From Trichoplax adhaerens (Eukaryota; Placozoa; Uniplacotomia; Trichoplacea; Trichoplacidae), in the NCBI RefSeq assembly GCF_000150275.1, contig NW_002060958.1:814272-878271 (forward strand): DNA of 64,000 nt. The letters are read 5' to 3'. How positions within the stretch are numbered: position 1 is the first letter of the stretch; every line of letters starts with the position of its first letter. Below the pieces are notes generated by a model, which saw nothing but the letters and a program-made list of their open reading frames with translations, was not told where the DNA came from and made no database searches. The translations under genes were made by a program, and so were the position numbers. Of this stretch, positions 1-10,879 are shown one piece after another.

Positions 1-1852
1 TTTCATCACTGAATGAAATAATTTTCGTCAAACCTGATGATTTTTAATTGATAAAAAATTTCCATGACCACCCACGCATGGTTTATTTGCTTAATAATTT
101 TTACTTCAGCGATATATTGATGGCGAATGTGTCTCTAGATGGAATAACCGAAAATATTTCGTCATTATTGCAAATCTAAAACTAGTCATTAAGCTAAAGA
201 AGCATCTCTAAGTATTCATAACCTACTTATTTATATTCCCGGGCTAAATTTAGCTCATTGATTTCTAAAAATATACTTTCGATTTAAAATAAGAATTAGA
301 GAGTCATTTTATCTATGAAAATATCTTATTAGTAATTAATGTGTGTTTAACTGAAGACTAGAACTTTCAAAATAATATTAATTTTTAGTTATTTTTATAT
401 TTCTAATTATAATTTCTTAGTTTATCAATGCATGCCAACTTAATACGTGGTATTTATATCACCGTAACAAAATCTATTCTTCTAACTCTACTTAACGTGT
501 AGACTGTAGATCTCCATTATAAATTCATATTTGTAATAAAAAACGTTAAGCTATTTGTTATAATTTTTTTTTGTTTAAATGCACCTCGCAGGTATGTGCT
601 TAGAAATGGTATGTTTAATGGAGCTAATAGTATTTGATTTCAAGTAAGCGACTGTTCATTACCAGGCTGTATCTATACCCGTAAATTTCTTTCATAGAGT
701 TGCAATACTATTACAGAAAACTAAGACTACGAGCCTACTATCAAGCTTGTCCTATTCATATTAACCTACAGTACGATTCTAATTTCTAACGATCTCCTAC
801 TGCTAGGAACAGTAAGTACACTAGTCTCTCTTGAAAAAATCTGAACCTTAAATTTATTGAAAAATCAATTAATTTACAGTGAATATCAACATTAATTATT
901 AGTCGATAAATAATATTTTACAACTATGAAGCTATCTATTTTTTCCGGAACTCTGCTCGTCATTTTATTTTTAGAATTAAGTAGCAATTAGAGAATAAGT
1001 GATCAAAAATGAAAATCATTAATGATCGTTATGTGTCTGACTTTTAGTATGCAACTACCACTAATTGTTAGATAGTTATTATTATTTATATATGACTTTG
1101 TTAATATTGATTAATATCGGTGCATCTACGTAATATTAGAATATTTATATAAGAAATATTTATTAATTTTTATTCTCAGTTCACTGAAACTAGCATAGAG
1201 ACCACTGGTACTAACGTACATCATTTATAGTCAATAAAAAAGTCTATAATCTATGTTCTGCTTTAGCTCATATTATTAGTCTGGGAAAAGTTAGTTTCCC
1301 TTACTGAGGATCCCCGAAGTAAGATGGTGATCACTTAGAACAGGAAGAGTAGCTAAACCCCAATTACGAAAGCTATTTGTGATACTATTAAAAATATGTA
1401 TAACATCATAGATATATTAATATCAACATATTCCTAAATAAGTTGTCTTATGGAAACTATGTTACCATTCCTTTGAAAAAGTTACTTGGAAACAATCACA
1501 CAAAGAACTATGTAACAACAGATTTTATTATTTATTCTCTAACGATTACTACATTATATAATAGTACAAGAAGATCTACCAGGCAAAGAAAAATTTCTTA
1601 GATCAGAAAATCTAAAAAAGAAAGGCTAACAGCAATAATATCAGAATATTTCGGACAATTATTACTGATTATATTATTATTATACTGATTATATTATTAT
1701 AATTATTACTGATTATATTATTAATTATTACTGATTATATTTCTGACAATTCTCATACAATACGTCAAATTAACTAAATGGTAGCACGTCTACAAACGCA
1801 AATCGATATGACACCATTCTCTAAATACCAAAAGAGAAAAAAATAAACACGA
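1..1852. other. Non-coding, AT-rich intergenic DNA
   Basis: No open reading frame of plausible length or codon use is present on either strand. The only structure seen is the small minisatellite at 1657-1741 listed separately. Confidence 0.6.
1657..1741. repeat. AT-rich minisatellite, about four units
   Basis: The core ACTGATTATATTATTA recurs at about 1664, 1684, 1708 and 1730 with irregular spacing of 20-24 bases. The units differ by small insertions of TTA and AATT. Confidence 0.7.
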
Positions 1853-1857
1853 ATGAC

Positions 1858-2737
1858 TGTCACGGCACGAACCACAGTGAAGAGTAAATTGCTAGATTTA
1901 GTGTTTAACATTTATATATGGAGATAACTAATAATGACTTACAGTAAGAACTGCGGTAGTTATTATTTTGTTACAGTAAATTATGCTGTATTGTAGCAAG
2001 AGTTCTCATAAGGAAACTAATATTAATTGATGATAGTGTTATATCTTGTAACGCTTGTGATGAATATCCTGAAGATATTCAATTATAGACGATACCATAA
2101 ATAATTCTGTGTGTGGACATACTGTAGTCTAATTATCTAGAATCGTTCAGTAAAAGTCTAAAAATTTTGAATAATTTCTGTATTAATTAGTAGCTTAGCT
2201 ATCCAATATGAGCTAAATTTCGTGAACTGCTATGACTCATAGATTATAGCTGCTGCCTAAGGGTATTTAAGCTCGGTAGATAGTTGAATAAAAGAAGAGT
2301 TTTTGTTACGATACTAGTCGTCGTATTTACGTGTGGCGACTGTATGTAAGCCCGAGCAGAAAATATATCGCTCAGTTGATACTTCTCTAGTGTACGACAA
2401 GGCAATATACTTTCGTGGTATGAATAGAAGTAAAAAACTCATAAAGCTAATCTTACAACAAGCCGCTTATTATATTTGTGAGGAAGTTGTTAGTCTTACA
2501 GCATCTCTCCATAGTTAGTTGGAGTGACTAAGTAGCTAGTAAGTTAGTTGGTCACTCACATTAGAAGAGAGTAGACAGTGGGATTACTCCTGTCAGTGAC
2601 AGTTTTATAGTTTTATTAACGTAGAAGTGAAGGCGTCTAAATTCTAACGAGGTAGTTAAGGGATACTGAATCCAGGAGACTATAGTAATTTAGGGATTTG
2701 TTTTACGTTATCTTTGTCACGAAGCTGGTTTGTGGCA
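1858..2737 (+). mobile_element. Solo LTR (880 bp, interrupted by a nested LTR)
   Basis: It starts TGTCACGGCACG and ends TTTGTGGCA, and is flanked by a perfect 5-bp duplication ATGAC at 1853-1857 and 2738-2742. It contains TGACTCA (2233-2239), a TATA-like TATTTAAG (2264-2271) and AATAAA (2287-2292), the order of U3, R and polyadenylation signal in an LTR. Its last 200 bp match, with substitutions, the LTRs at 19068-19504 and 37220-37661 on the opposite strand. Removing the nested element at 2304-2601 and one target copy leaves 577 bp. No internal retrotransposon region adjoins it, so it is a solo LTR. Confidence 0.85.
2304..2601 (+). mobile_element. Nested short LTR-like element (298 bp)
   Basis: It starts TGTTACGATACTAG and ends GTCAGTGACA. 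It is flanked by a perfect 5-bp duplication GTTTT at 2299-2303 and 2602-2606. It interrupts the LTR at 1858-2737 just after that element's AATAAA. The related LTRs on the opposite strand are continuous at this point, which supports a later insertion. The orientation is only suggested by the TGTTAC...GTGACA ends. The 61-codon reading frame inside it (2333-2518) has no recognisable product and I do not call it a gene. Confidence 0.75.
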
Positions 2738-2995
2738 ATGACATATTCATAAAATACTTAAACCGAAAATTATTACTTAACAGATATTGGTCACGCCTGC
2801 TATGACTGTGCACGATAACGGAAGGAGAAATATCTTCATTTCGAATAGACTGGGAAGCAAGGCCAGAATTACTACTATATCAGAGGGCACGATCGATCTT
2901 AATCAAATGCTTGCAACTGAAACGAACAAAGCAAAGTCTTGTAGTCCACACTGTATTTAATAGTGCGTAATCCGTAAGGCAAAGCCATTAACATT

Positions 2996-3416
2996 TGTCG
3001 CGACTGCTAGACTAGCATCGCTAGATAATATTGTTCTTAAGGATTAATATCCTTAACTATGCATAGTTGCTACCGTTATCTTGTATTGCTGTACCGGTAA
3101 ATGATAAATTAATGTTGTACGGTACAAGCATGTTTATTAGTCAATTGTGTTATACTGAAAAATGATATCTCAAGAATGTTATCGCAATGTTAGAGAAGTT
3201 ATGCATATTCATGCCAATGTTAGAGTATATAAATGAGGCGCTTTTACTATCTTGGGAAGTCGGTTAGAGTGTGAGTTAGTAAGTTGGTTAGTTGTAGTTA
3301 ATAATGGTCGATTTCAACCATCGATAGAAAAGAAAGGAAATTTATTTGTTGTTGTTGGCTCGGCAGAAATCCCGCACACTTCCGTAAATTCGTAAAGATC
3401 AAACTGAGTCACAACA
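2996..3416 (+). mobile_element. Solo LTR (421 bp)
   Basis: It starts TGTCGCGACTGC and ends GAGTCACAACA, with a perfect 5-bp duplication ACATT at 2991-2995 and 3417-3421. A TATATAAA lies at 3236-3243, about 230 bp in, followed by GAGGCGC as in the other elements. No clear AATAAA is seen. No internal retrotransposon sequence adjoins it. Confidence 0.8.
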
Positions 3417-3421
3417 ACATT

Positions 3422-6400
3422 TATAATAAATTTTAATTAGGAATATCGGTATTAAATTTTAATCCTAATAAATGTTCATTATTGGGAAGAGATATATTTA
3501 GTATACAAGCGCAAATATTGATTGTTACCAAAATTTTTTCTCTATAGTAATACACGAATGCGAAAAATGCTTTCACGAGTACAAAGTTCAAGTTCAGGTT
3601 CATTATTTAAAGCAAATTAAAAAATAGTTGTAGTGATATTAAGTTGAGATATGCCTTCAATGTTAAAACTGAATATAGATATCCGCCACAATTGCCACGC
3701 TGTACGAATGTTAATATGTTTTTTAAAAAGTAGTCCAGCTCATAAATTTTGCTAAACTTTGACAATATGAGGCTAGGAAAGTACCGTACTCACTAACAAG
3801 GTCAAAATTAATCTATAATAAATAGAATATATGTTCGAATTTATAGGTCAAGAACCGAAATTCATTTGTATTAATAATTCAGTTGATGGCTATTAGAAGA
3901 TAATGAGTAATCTTTATACATTCCTTAATGGGTTTTAATAATAGAAACGGTATGCCACAATTAACATAGACACTAATACCCGTTAACAGATAATCTAATC
4001 AACCGTAAATAATTACGAGAGAAACAGTATTATAAGTATTGCATAAATAATTTTTGTATCAATTTAAGAATATATCTGCATTTTAATGCCTATCAGATAA
4101 ATACTCCATTAGCAGAGTTCATTTAGTAACCATGGTATATCATGGATGAATCATTTCTTTAGAATAAATGCCAAATAATCTAGAAGTGATACACTGCGCT
4201 TACCATTATCATAATCAAATTATCCTTAAAATCTATAAATATTATATTGGATGAATTTACGTCATCAAAAGGTACCACTAATATAGCACCGGATGTTACA
4301 CCCTTGATATTCAAAGCTGCCAACTGCTTGACTTTAATCCGATTGTAAATTATTATGTTGGCTTAATAGCAATATTAATCGCAAAAAAACTCGCAATTCC
4401 GAAGTAAAATACAGATGGAGATCATAAATTCTAGCATTTAGATTATCGATAGAAGAATAATGACAGTAATAATTATTACCAGCAATCACTTTCATCCTTA
4501 AGTTTAAAAATTCAAAGCCAAGCTTATAAAACAGAAATAATACAGAATTCGGTAACATTTCAGCAAATAGTAATCTTTGAATTTACTGAAACGTACAGTA
4601 ATTCTCTATCATACCCGTTCCTATCTCAAGTTTCAAACTCTTTGAAAAAGATTATTTTTAATGTATAACAAATGCAAAAAACTACTAACAAGTATTCAAT
4701 GCGGATCGAACACTTTGCTATCCCAAACAGTCATTCACTGTAGCGATTTATATTATTGGCACTTTCCGTGAGGCAGGATAACCCTAGAGCGATAGTAAAG
4801 CTAATTCTTCATTCTATAAGAAAGTAACAACATACTTTATAAAATGTCTTGCCGTATTGTCATTTTGCAAAGTGCCCGGGCAGTTTGCAAAATGTCCGTC
4901 CGTATTGTCATTTTGCAAAGTGCCCGGGCAGTTTGCAAAATGACCGACTTCGCATACGGTCACGTTCATATATATAGTTAATAAAATTGAAACTGTTCTA
5001 TTAAGAGAAACTATTCCGTATCGTTGGAATTTCAAATCAAACTTTAGATAATTTTATCACTTAAATCTAAACTCATGCTATTAAAAAACTGTAGAAACAA
5101 TCTTTATTCGACAACTATAGCTAGGGTAACACTACAATGCCTTAGTTAACGAAATAATCGAACACTTAAGAGCTGCCACCGAGGAATCAATTATTATAAT
5201 TTTCAGAAATTCAAGGAATACAGAATTTAAAGAAAAATTGAATAAGAATTACGATATGATATGAATATCCACTGTAATTGAATTTTGATGTATTTAGTAA
5301 TAGCTTATCAGCCATATGCGTGTAAATTTATGACGAATATTTGCATATCTGTGGTTTATAGATAAAAACTACAGCACGTATATTTATTCTTGTTAAGATG
5401 AAGAGATCATGCATACTAATTGAATTTAAAAGCACTCAGTCATATTACACAACTAACTTGCAAGAAATTTTTGCTAAAGCCTACAAGCTGGACTCTTATC
5501 TTAAATTACATTAGCAAGTATATCTTCCTCGCTGGCAGAGTAGTACTGACGTTATTCAGCTCATTTCTAGAGTATCTTAGAGTAGTAACTTAGCATTTTA
5601 TTTCTTAATAGAGTACGTGGAATAAAACAAACGGACACTAGATGAAAAATTCGAAAAAAGTTTCGATACACTACGGAGGGCGTAGAGCTCCATGTAAATA
5701 AATTACTAAATATAAGTAGATAGCATTTTAAGATAAAATTCAATTTTTATTAAGCGGATCTAAATCCAAAGGTTTATATCTGCAGTCAGTAGTATTATGA
5801 ACTTTTAGCGGGGACAAATCTTTACACTATTGTTTGATCCTTAACTTAATATATTTAGGCTCCATATTATAAAGCCCCATGGGTACATAACCGTATATAT
5901 CTGCATTATAATACAGGTTACATACGGAATGAGTTTCGATATTAAAAAGTACCGCAAAAATCTATAAAGTTGAAAAATATACCAATACTATAGAAAATTT
6001 TTACCCACTAATGTCCAAATAATCACTACAACGGGTATCTAAGGATGCGCCGAGTCTAATAGAACTCTCAGACTCTATATATTTAAACGGAAGTCGACTT
6101 GGTAAATAGCACTATTTTTCGTTGATTTAGCTGGATCTTTTACGGTGATAAGTTTTTGAGCAATATTGACGACGTCGAGAATTGCATGAGTGTAGAGTTT
6201 GAGAAGTATCTCTTTGCTGAGGAATGTTCTAAGCACGTACTAAAAATATCCACTTCTATTATATTATATATTATCTCAGCCTATAATAGAGAAGTAAGCT
6301 GTATTATAAATTTAACATCATGTCATAAGGTATATTCGGTAACGGTACGTTGCTTATTATTGGCGCTCTTACAAATCTGGAAACTGTTGCAAAAATATTT

Positions 6401-8610
6401 ACTAGTATGTAGATACTAAATTGAATAAACTTGTTGGAGATGAACAGACCGATAAAATTCTTAACAAAATTATTCGATAACTTCGAGCAATACAAATCAA
6501 TATAAAACAATACATCTATGAGCAAGTTTCTTTCCGCTATGACAGTAATTTTAATAAATATCTTCCTACTCTGCTTCAGCAAAGGAATTACTTATACATA
6601 AGAAAAGCTAGCCGGTTAAAAGAAGAATCACTACGTATAAAGCCTAGATACAAGCCATATTAAAAATGTGAGCTGCAATAAAGCGAATTAATACGCAAAC
6701 ATACTGTTGATGCAAAGTAAATAGATTACTAAATGAAGGTTAGAATTATAAAACTACAACTTTGCGCTTAAAGGTAAGCAAACTACTTAGATACGAAATT
6801 TATACGAAAGCTTAACAGTCAAGCGGTGCTCTTATTATTTGCTTTAAATTACCCATAGCTTTGTATGCTTTAAGGTGCTTTAAATTGTAACCTAAAGCTA
6901 CACTTTTGTAGATTTCAAAGTGTACGAATATCAATTCACGTTAGTCAGTATTAAAACCCGTATCTACACTCTCGTTTCTGTTCGTAAGCAAAACTACCAA
7001 GTATATCAGGCTAGCTACCTTCACATTGAAAGGAATTCTAGTTAAGAATCGAGAAAAGACTAATAATTGTGCATGATTATGTTCGAAGTAGTTAATAAGT
7101 TACTTTGGTGAACCTATAAAGGCTAATTTAGCGTTGGTTAAAAGGTATCTCTGTTGGTTCCCACGACACTAATTAAAGACTAATACTTTAAGTGATCAAT
7201 AAATTTAGACCATTTTCGTAAAAGAAAAGAAACTACATAATTTGCATAGAAATTAATCTTAGGCATAAAAACATATTAGTACTATGAGAGCCAGTAATCT
7301 GGCTTAGCCTATTCATAAATAATGAAGTGTATACAGTACAGTATATGGCTAACAAATAAAAAAAAAATAATTGGGTATATCATAATTTTTCGTAGTAGCA
7401 TTAGCAGTTAGGAATACAATCAAAGACAAACTCGAAAATATTCACTATTGTCTATCAAATGATTATATTAAATTCTGTTAGAGACAGAATTCTAAGTTGA
7501 TGATGCTATACTGATATAGATTACCTATAAGAAGCACATAGAACTAGATATAAGAAAATTTATCGTATATTCACTTCTAACATAACATTAATTTAAGGAC
7601 AACTAGAATAAAATGTAGGCTGCAGTTATTTTCACTCGCTTTACTAATGACCTATGAACTTCATCTAACGATTTGGCATGAGCTTAGATATATTTAATAA
7701 CATTATAAATTAAATTTTGTTGAAAGAAATTCATAACCAGTTTAACAGATTACTTAATTACACATAGGCCATAAATAATTAGCTTATTCCAGGAAATTTA
7801 CAATTTACTAAAGCTCATTTTGTTATACAAGTTAAGTTAATAAGACGGCAATGTTACCTCATTTGCAAGATGAGCAGTAGATCAGTAATTTTAACGATCA
7901 ATTAGTATTAATCATCTACTACTATTTTAGATTAGACTAAGCAAATAGACAACTGCAGTTTCTGCTTCGATTCATTGTATCATAAAACTAGATTTACGAA
8001 AAAAATTAAGCTAAAAACGAATGCTTTGAAGCGAATTAAATGTGATTATTTATAGCCAATGTCAAGATTCTTTCAATATTAATTTATCTATTATCCGTGA
8101 AAGTAATAGAAAACTTGAGCATAGGTGTGGAGTCAATTAAGAAACTAGTTAATGATTTATATACAAAACCAACGGAATGCAATGATAAACTAGCAGTAAT
8201 TATTAACGAAGCCTAGCAATTTCTATGAAATATGCTATTGTTCTTATTTATAAATAAAAAATTATAATGTAATGTTTAATTAAAATAATTCCTTATTTAC
8301 AAAGATATCATCATAAAAAAATACATTAAGAATGATTACATTCCAAATTTTATCGCCAGATGGAAAACTAATAAGAATCAATCAGACGTATGATGATTAC
8401 TTGTCCTGCTTTCTAGGTTCCACTTCGTTTATACTATTTATCGTTGTGCAAGAAGAACACAGGAAATAGAGCACATTTAAAAAAATTGCTCTATATTCAC
8501 GACCGGTAAAAATACAAGGGAGAATTAACGAAAGCGCCATTTTGGGACGTTTTAGCAAGTAAAATTTCTGTTAAAACACAAGAAAATTTATTTAACTTTC
8601 ATTGCAAGAA
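3422..8610. other. Long non-coding stretch before the first GPCR
   Basis: AT-rich DNA with only short chance reading frames. The tandem hairpin at 4853-4948 is the only structure I can support. The promoter of the GPCR should lie at the right end, but no firm TATA or initiator can be assigned. Confidence 0.6.
4853..4948. repeat. Tandem pair of 48-bp units, each a perfect hairpin
   Basis: Two nearly identical 48-bp units begin CGTATTGTCATTTTGC. Each contains ATTTTGCAAA, a GCCCGGGC centre and TTTGCAAAAT, so the arms are perfect inverted repeats around a self-complementary core. The second unit differs mainly at its last bases (GACCG for GTCCG). GC content at the core is far above the surroundings. 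Confidence 0.85.
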
Positions 8611-9615
8611 ATGAATTATTCTGGAAACTCAAGCGCTAGAGATAATTCTTCAATGGTGCCATTCGATCGTAACTTACTGTCTGCCACAATAAGTGCTCCA
8701 ACTCTACTGACAAATGTACCATTGATTATATTAATTTTATCCAAATCGAAATTGAGAACTTATTCAAATGTACTTATTGCAAGCAGTTGTCTAGCAAGCG
8801 CATTCTATAGTTTAATGCTAATTTTACGTTATATCCTTTCTTGTACAGTATCAGGCGAATTTCTTCCTTTGTTGCTTGAATACTGCATTTTTGGTCCTAT
8901 ATTTGAAATCACATGTGCTAGTATCTTCAACTTTCACATAACTATAATAAGTTTAGAAAAACTTTATTCTGTTGTTTATCCATTTCGATATCAACGCATT
9001 TCCAATTCAAAGACTATAACATTGATAATAATTTTAGCATGGCTATTACCATTTGCAATTGTCTATATACCGACATTCATGGCCTCTTATAACTCAACAA
9101 TGTTATGCAGAAGCTTATATAGATCAAAAACATTGGTTATACTACTCAATTACATAATTTTACCAGCAGTTTTATTTATACCTCCACTGATTATGCTAGT
9201 AACTTACACAGTCCTAATTATTAAAATTTATTCTATTCAAAGCAAAATATGGACTGAAATTATCAATATAAGCGGTAATCTACAAACACAAACAGAATCA
9301 AAAATTATTCAGAGATTAATGTGGCATCGAAAGCCGATTACTCAAATGTTTATAGTGTTAGGAATCTATTCCATCTCGTTTTTCCCTTTCTTCTTCTTCT
9401 ATGTTAATTTAACATCAAGTCGAAGTCAATCTTGGGTACTTCCGACGTATATAACGTATCTATTCGCGATAGCCTATTTCATATCACATCCAGTATTAAC
9501 AATAATGTTCAATAATTCATTAAAGGTAGAAAGCCAGAAAATTTTAAAGCTTTGCCATTACCGCATAACAAAAGTAGAACAAATGTCAACGAGGCTGTCG
9601 GTCAATGGAGTTTGA
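8611..9615 (+). CDS. Class A (rhodopsin-like) GPCR, paralog 1
   Basis: An intronless receptor of 334 residues predicted in the plasma membrane; ligand unknown. Seven hydrophobic segments are visible, the first at about residues 22-44. The outer N-terminus has three N-glycosylation sequons (N2, N6, N12). The conserved disulfide pair is C92 at the top of TM3 and C166 in the second outer loop. The DRY position reads EKL (116-118), followed by YSVVYPFRY. TM6 has FFPF (257-260) in place of CWxP, and TM7 has HPVLTIMF (293-300) in place of NPxxY. C315 could be palmitoylated. An in-frame TTG lies nine bases upstream, but the ATG at 8611 is the sensible start. It is 40-60% similar by eye to the two GPCRs at 27629 and 43838, and the most divergent of the three. 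An AATAAA lies 90 bp after the stop. The family call is firm; subfamily is not assignable. Confidence 0.93.
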   Translation: MNYSGNSSARDNSSMVPFDRNLLSATISAPTLLTNVPLIILILSKSKLRTYSNVLIASSCLASAFYSLMLILRYILSCTVSGEFLPLLLEYCIFGPIFEITCASIFNFHITIISLEKLYSVVYPFRYQRISNSKTITLIIILAWLLPFAIVYIPTFMASYNSTMLCRSLYRSKTLVILLNYIILPAVLFIPPLIMLVTYTVLIIKIYSIQSKIWTEIINISGNLQTQTESKIIQRLMWHRKPITQMFIVLGIYSISFFPFFFFYVNLTSSRSQSWVLPTYITYLFAIAYFISHPVLTIMFNNSLKVESQKILKLCHYRITKVEQMSTRLSVNGV

Positions 9616-9704
9616 TAAAATAAGATCTAGGGAATTTAACTCATAATTCAATTTCGGTAGATATCACGCACTCTATAGATTGTACGCATTCACTAAAATT
9701 TAAA

Positions 9705-9710
9705 AATAAA
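9705..9710 (+). terminator. Candidate polyadenylation signal of GPCR 1
   Basis: AATAAA about 90 bp downstream of the GPCR stop codon. Such hexamers are frequent in AT-rich DNA, so position is the main support. Confidence 0.4.
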
Positions 9711-10267
9711 CTGTTTTATAGCTGCCTTATCCAAAATTAGAAACAAAACATAAGGATAAAAATAAGACCTTTCATTAAAGCTTATTTTATTTACTTGTTC
9801 GTAGTAATTAATTCAGAAATTGATTAGTAGTCAGGAGATATTAAGAAGAATCATCTCTAATCTGTCTGGGGACTTTGATAAATACATTATTGCAATTCAA
9901 TTTGATATATTTTTCATTTCTGAATATATTTAATTATCTAAAACTTGCAGATAGATACTCAATTTAATATGTATCTATGCACTAAACTTTTATCCATTAG
10001 AAATGTACCGTAGGCTATTATTATATTAAGCTGTTAATGTAAGACTGTCTCTACGACTTATTGATGTTGCATTTGATAATATTTTCATACACTGTATACT
10101 TCCGTTTGTATAACCATATATTTATATAGGCTGTTACATTGCAAATAAGTAAGGTTAGTTTGTTACGCAATATTTATTGTCATCGAGCTTAAGATCATTA
10201 TTCAGTATAAATACATTGCATAATCGTTGTTTAGCTGGCAGCTTGTCGTTAGGGTCATACATTGTAT

Positions 10268-10305
10268 AACTAATTCATTTTTCAGCAAGGACAAATGAAT
10301 TAGTT
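10268..10305. repeat. Perfect 13-bp inverted repeat
   Basis: AACTAATTCATTT (10268-10280) and AAATGAATTAGTT (10293-10305) are exact reverse complements around a 12-base loop. Confidence 0.75.
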
Positions 10306-10327
10306 AGATAACGAATTAATAAGGGAG

Positions 10328-10874
10328 TGTTACGGTGTTGCCTTGTCATTAGGATAGTTTAATAAGTACAGTAGCAGCTAGTATGGAGAATATCCATTTT
10401 TGTAGTGCTAGGTAAGATAATTAATGCCTTGACGTGGATGTTGTTTGTTATAGCTCATTACATATTTGATATTTATTGTTATTGTGTGATAGATAGCAGT
10501 AAGATGATTCAAGTTCTAGTTGATGATAGTTGAATCAGACAACCTACGAGCTTAGATTAAGATTAAGTATGAGTAAGATATTCAAAATATTTACTGATAT
10601 AAAGCTATGTAAGGAACATCTCAGTTCGAGATGTTTCTCCTAGTGAGGTATAACAATAATACTGTTGTTGTTTACAACTTAGATGGTTCCTATATAAACG
10701 GGAACATTTAAGTTCAGTAGTGGTAAAAATTTGTAGGTGTATCTTTGCGAATAAAAGTTTCATCTTTACAGTCTTTTACTGTGTGTTTAACGTTAAGTAA
10801 AAGGGCGTTTAAGTCAGTTGCTTCTTATAGACTTTTACTGTACGTTACCTTGTCGCAGAAGTGAAATTGTGATA
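10328..10874 (+). mobile_element. Solo LTR (547 bp)
   Basis: It starts TGTTACGGTGTTGCC and ends GAAATTGTGATA, apparently a C-to-T change of the usual GTGACA end. A perfect 5-bp duplication GGGAG flanks it at 10323-10327 and 10875-10879. TATATAAA lies at 10691-10698 and AATAAA at 10750-10755, followed by the GGCGTTTAAG block found in the other elements. No internal region is present. Confidence 0.8.
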
Positions 10875-10879
10875 GGGAG

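Larger units (their letters stand above)
9616..10322. other. 3' flank of GPCR 1 and intergenic DNA
   Basis: It holds a plausible polyadenylation signal (9705-9710) and a 13-bp-stem hairpin (10268-10305). No coding potential is seen. Confidence 0.5.

Noticed and set aside
6156-6582. Overlapping 87- and 92-codon frames on opposite strands
   Set aside because: No domain, non-ATG or poor start context, biased hydrophobic composition expected by chance in AT-rich DNA.
8602-8610. TTG start for GPCR 1
   Set aside because: Three codons later a normal ATG gives an N-terminus fitting the paralogs; nuclear genes rarely start at TTG.
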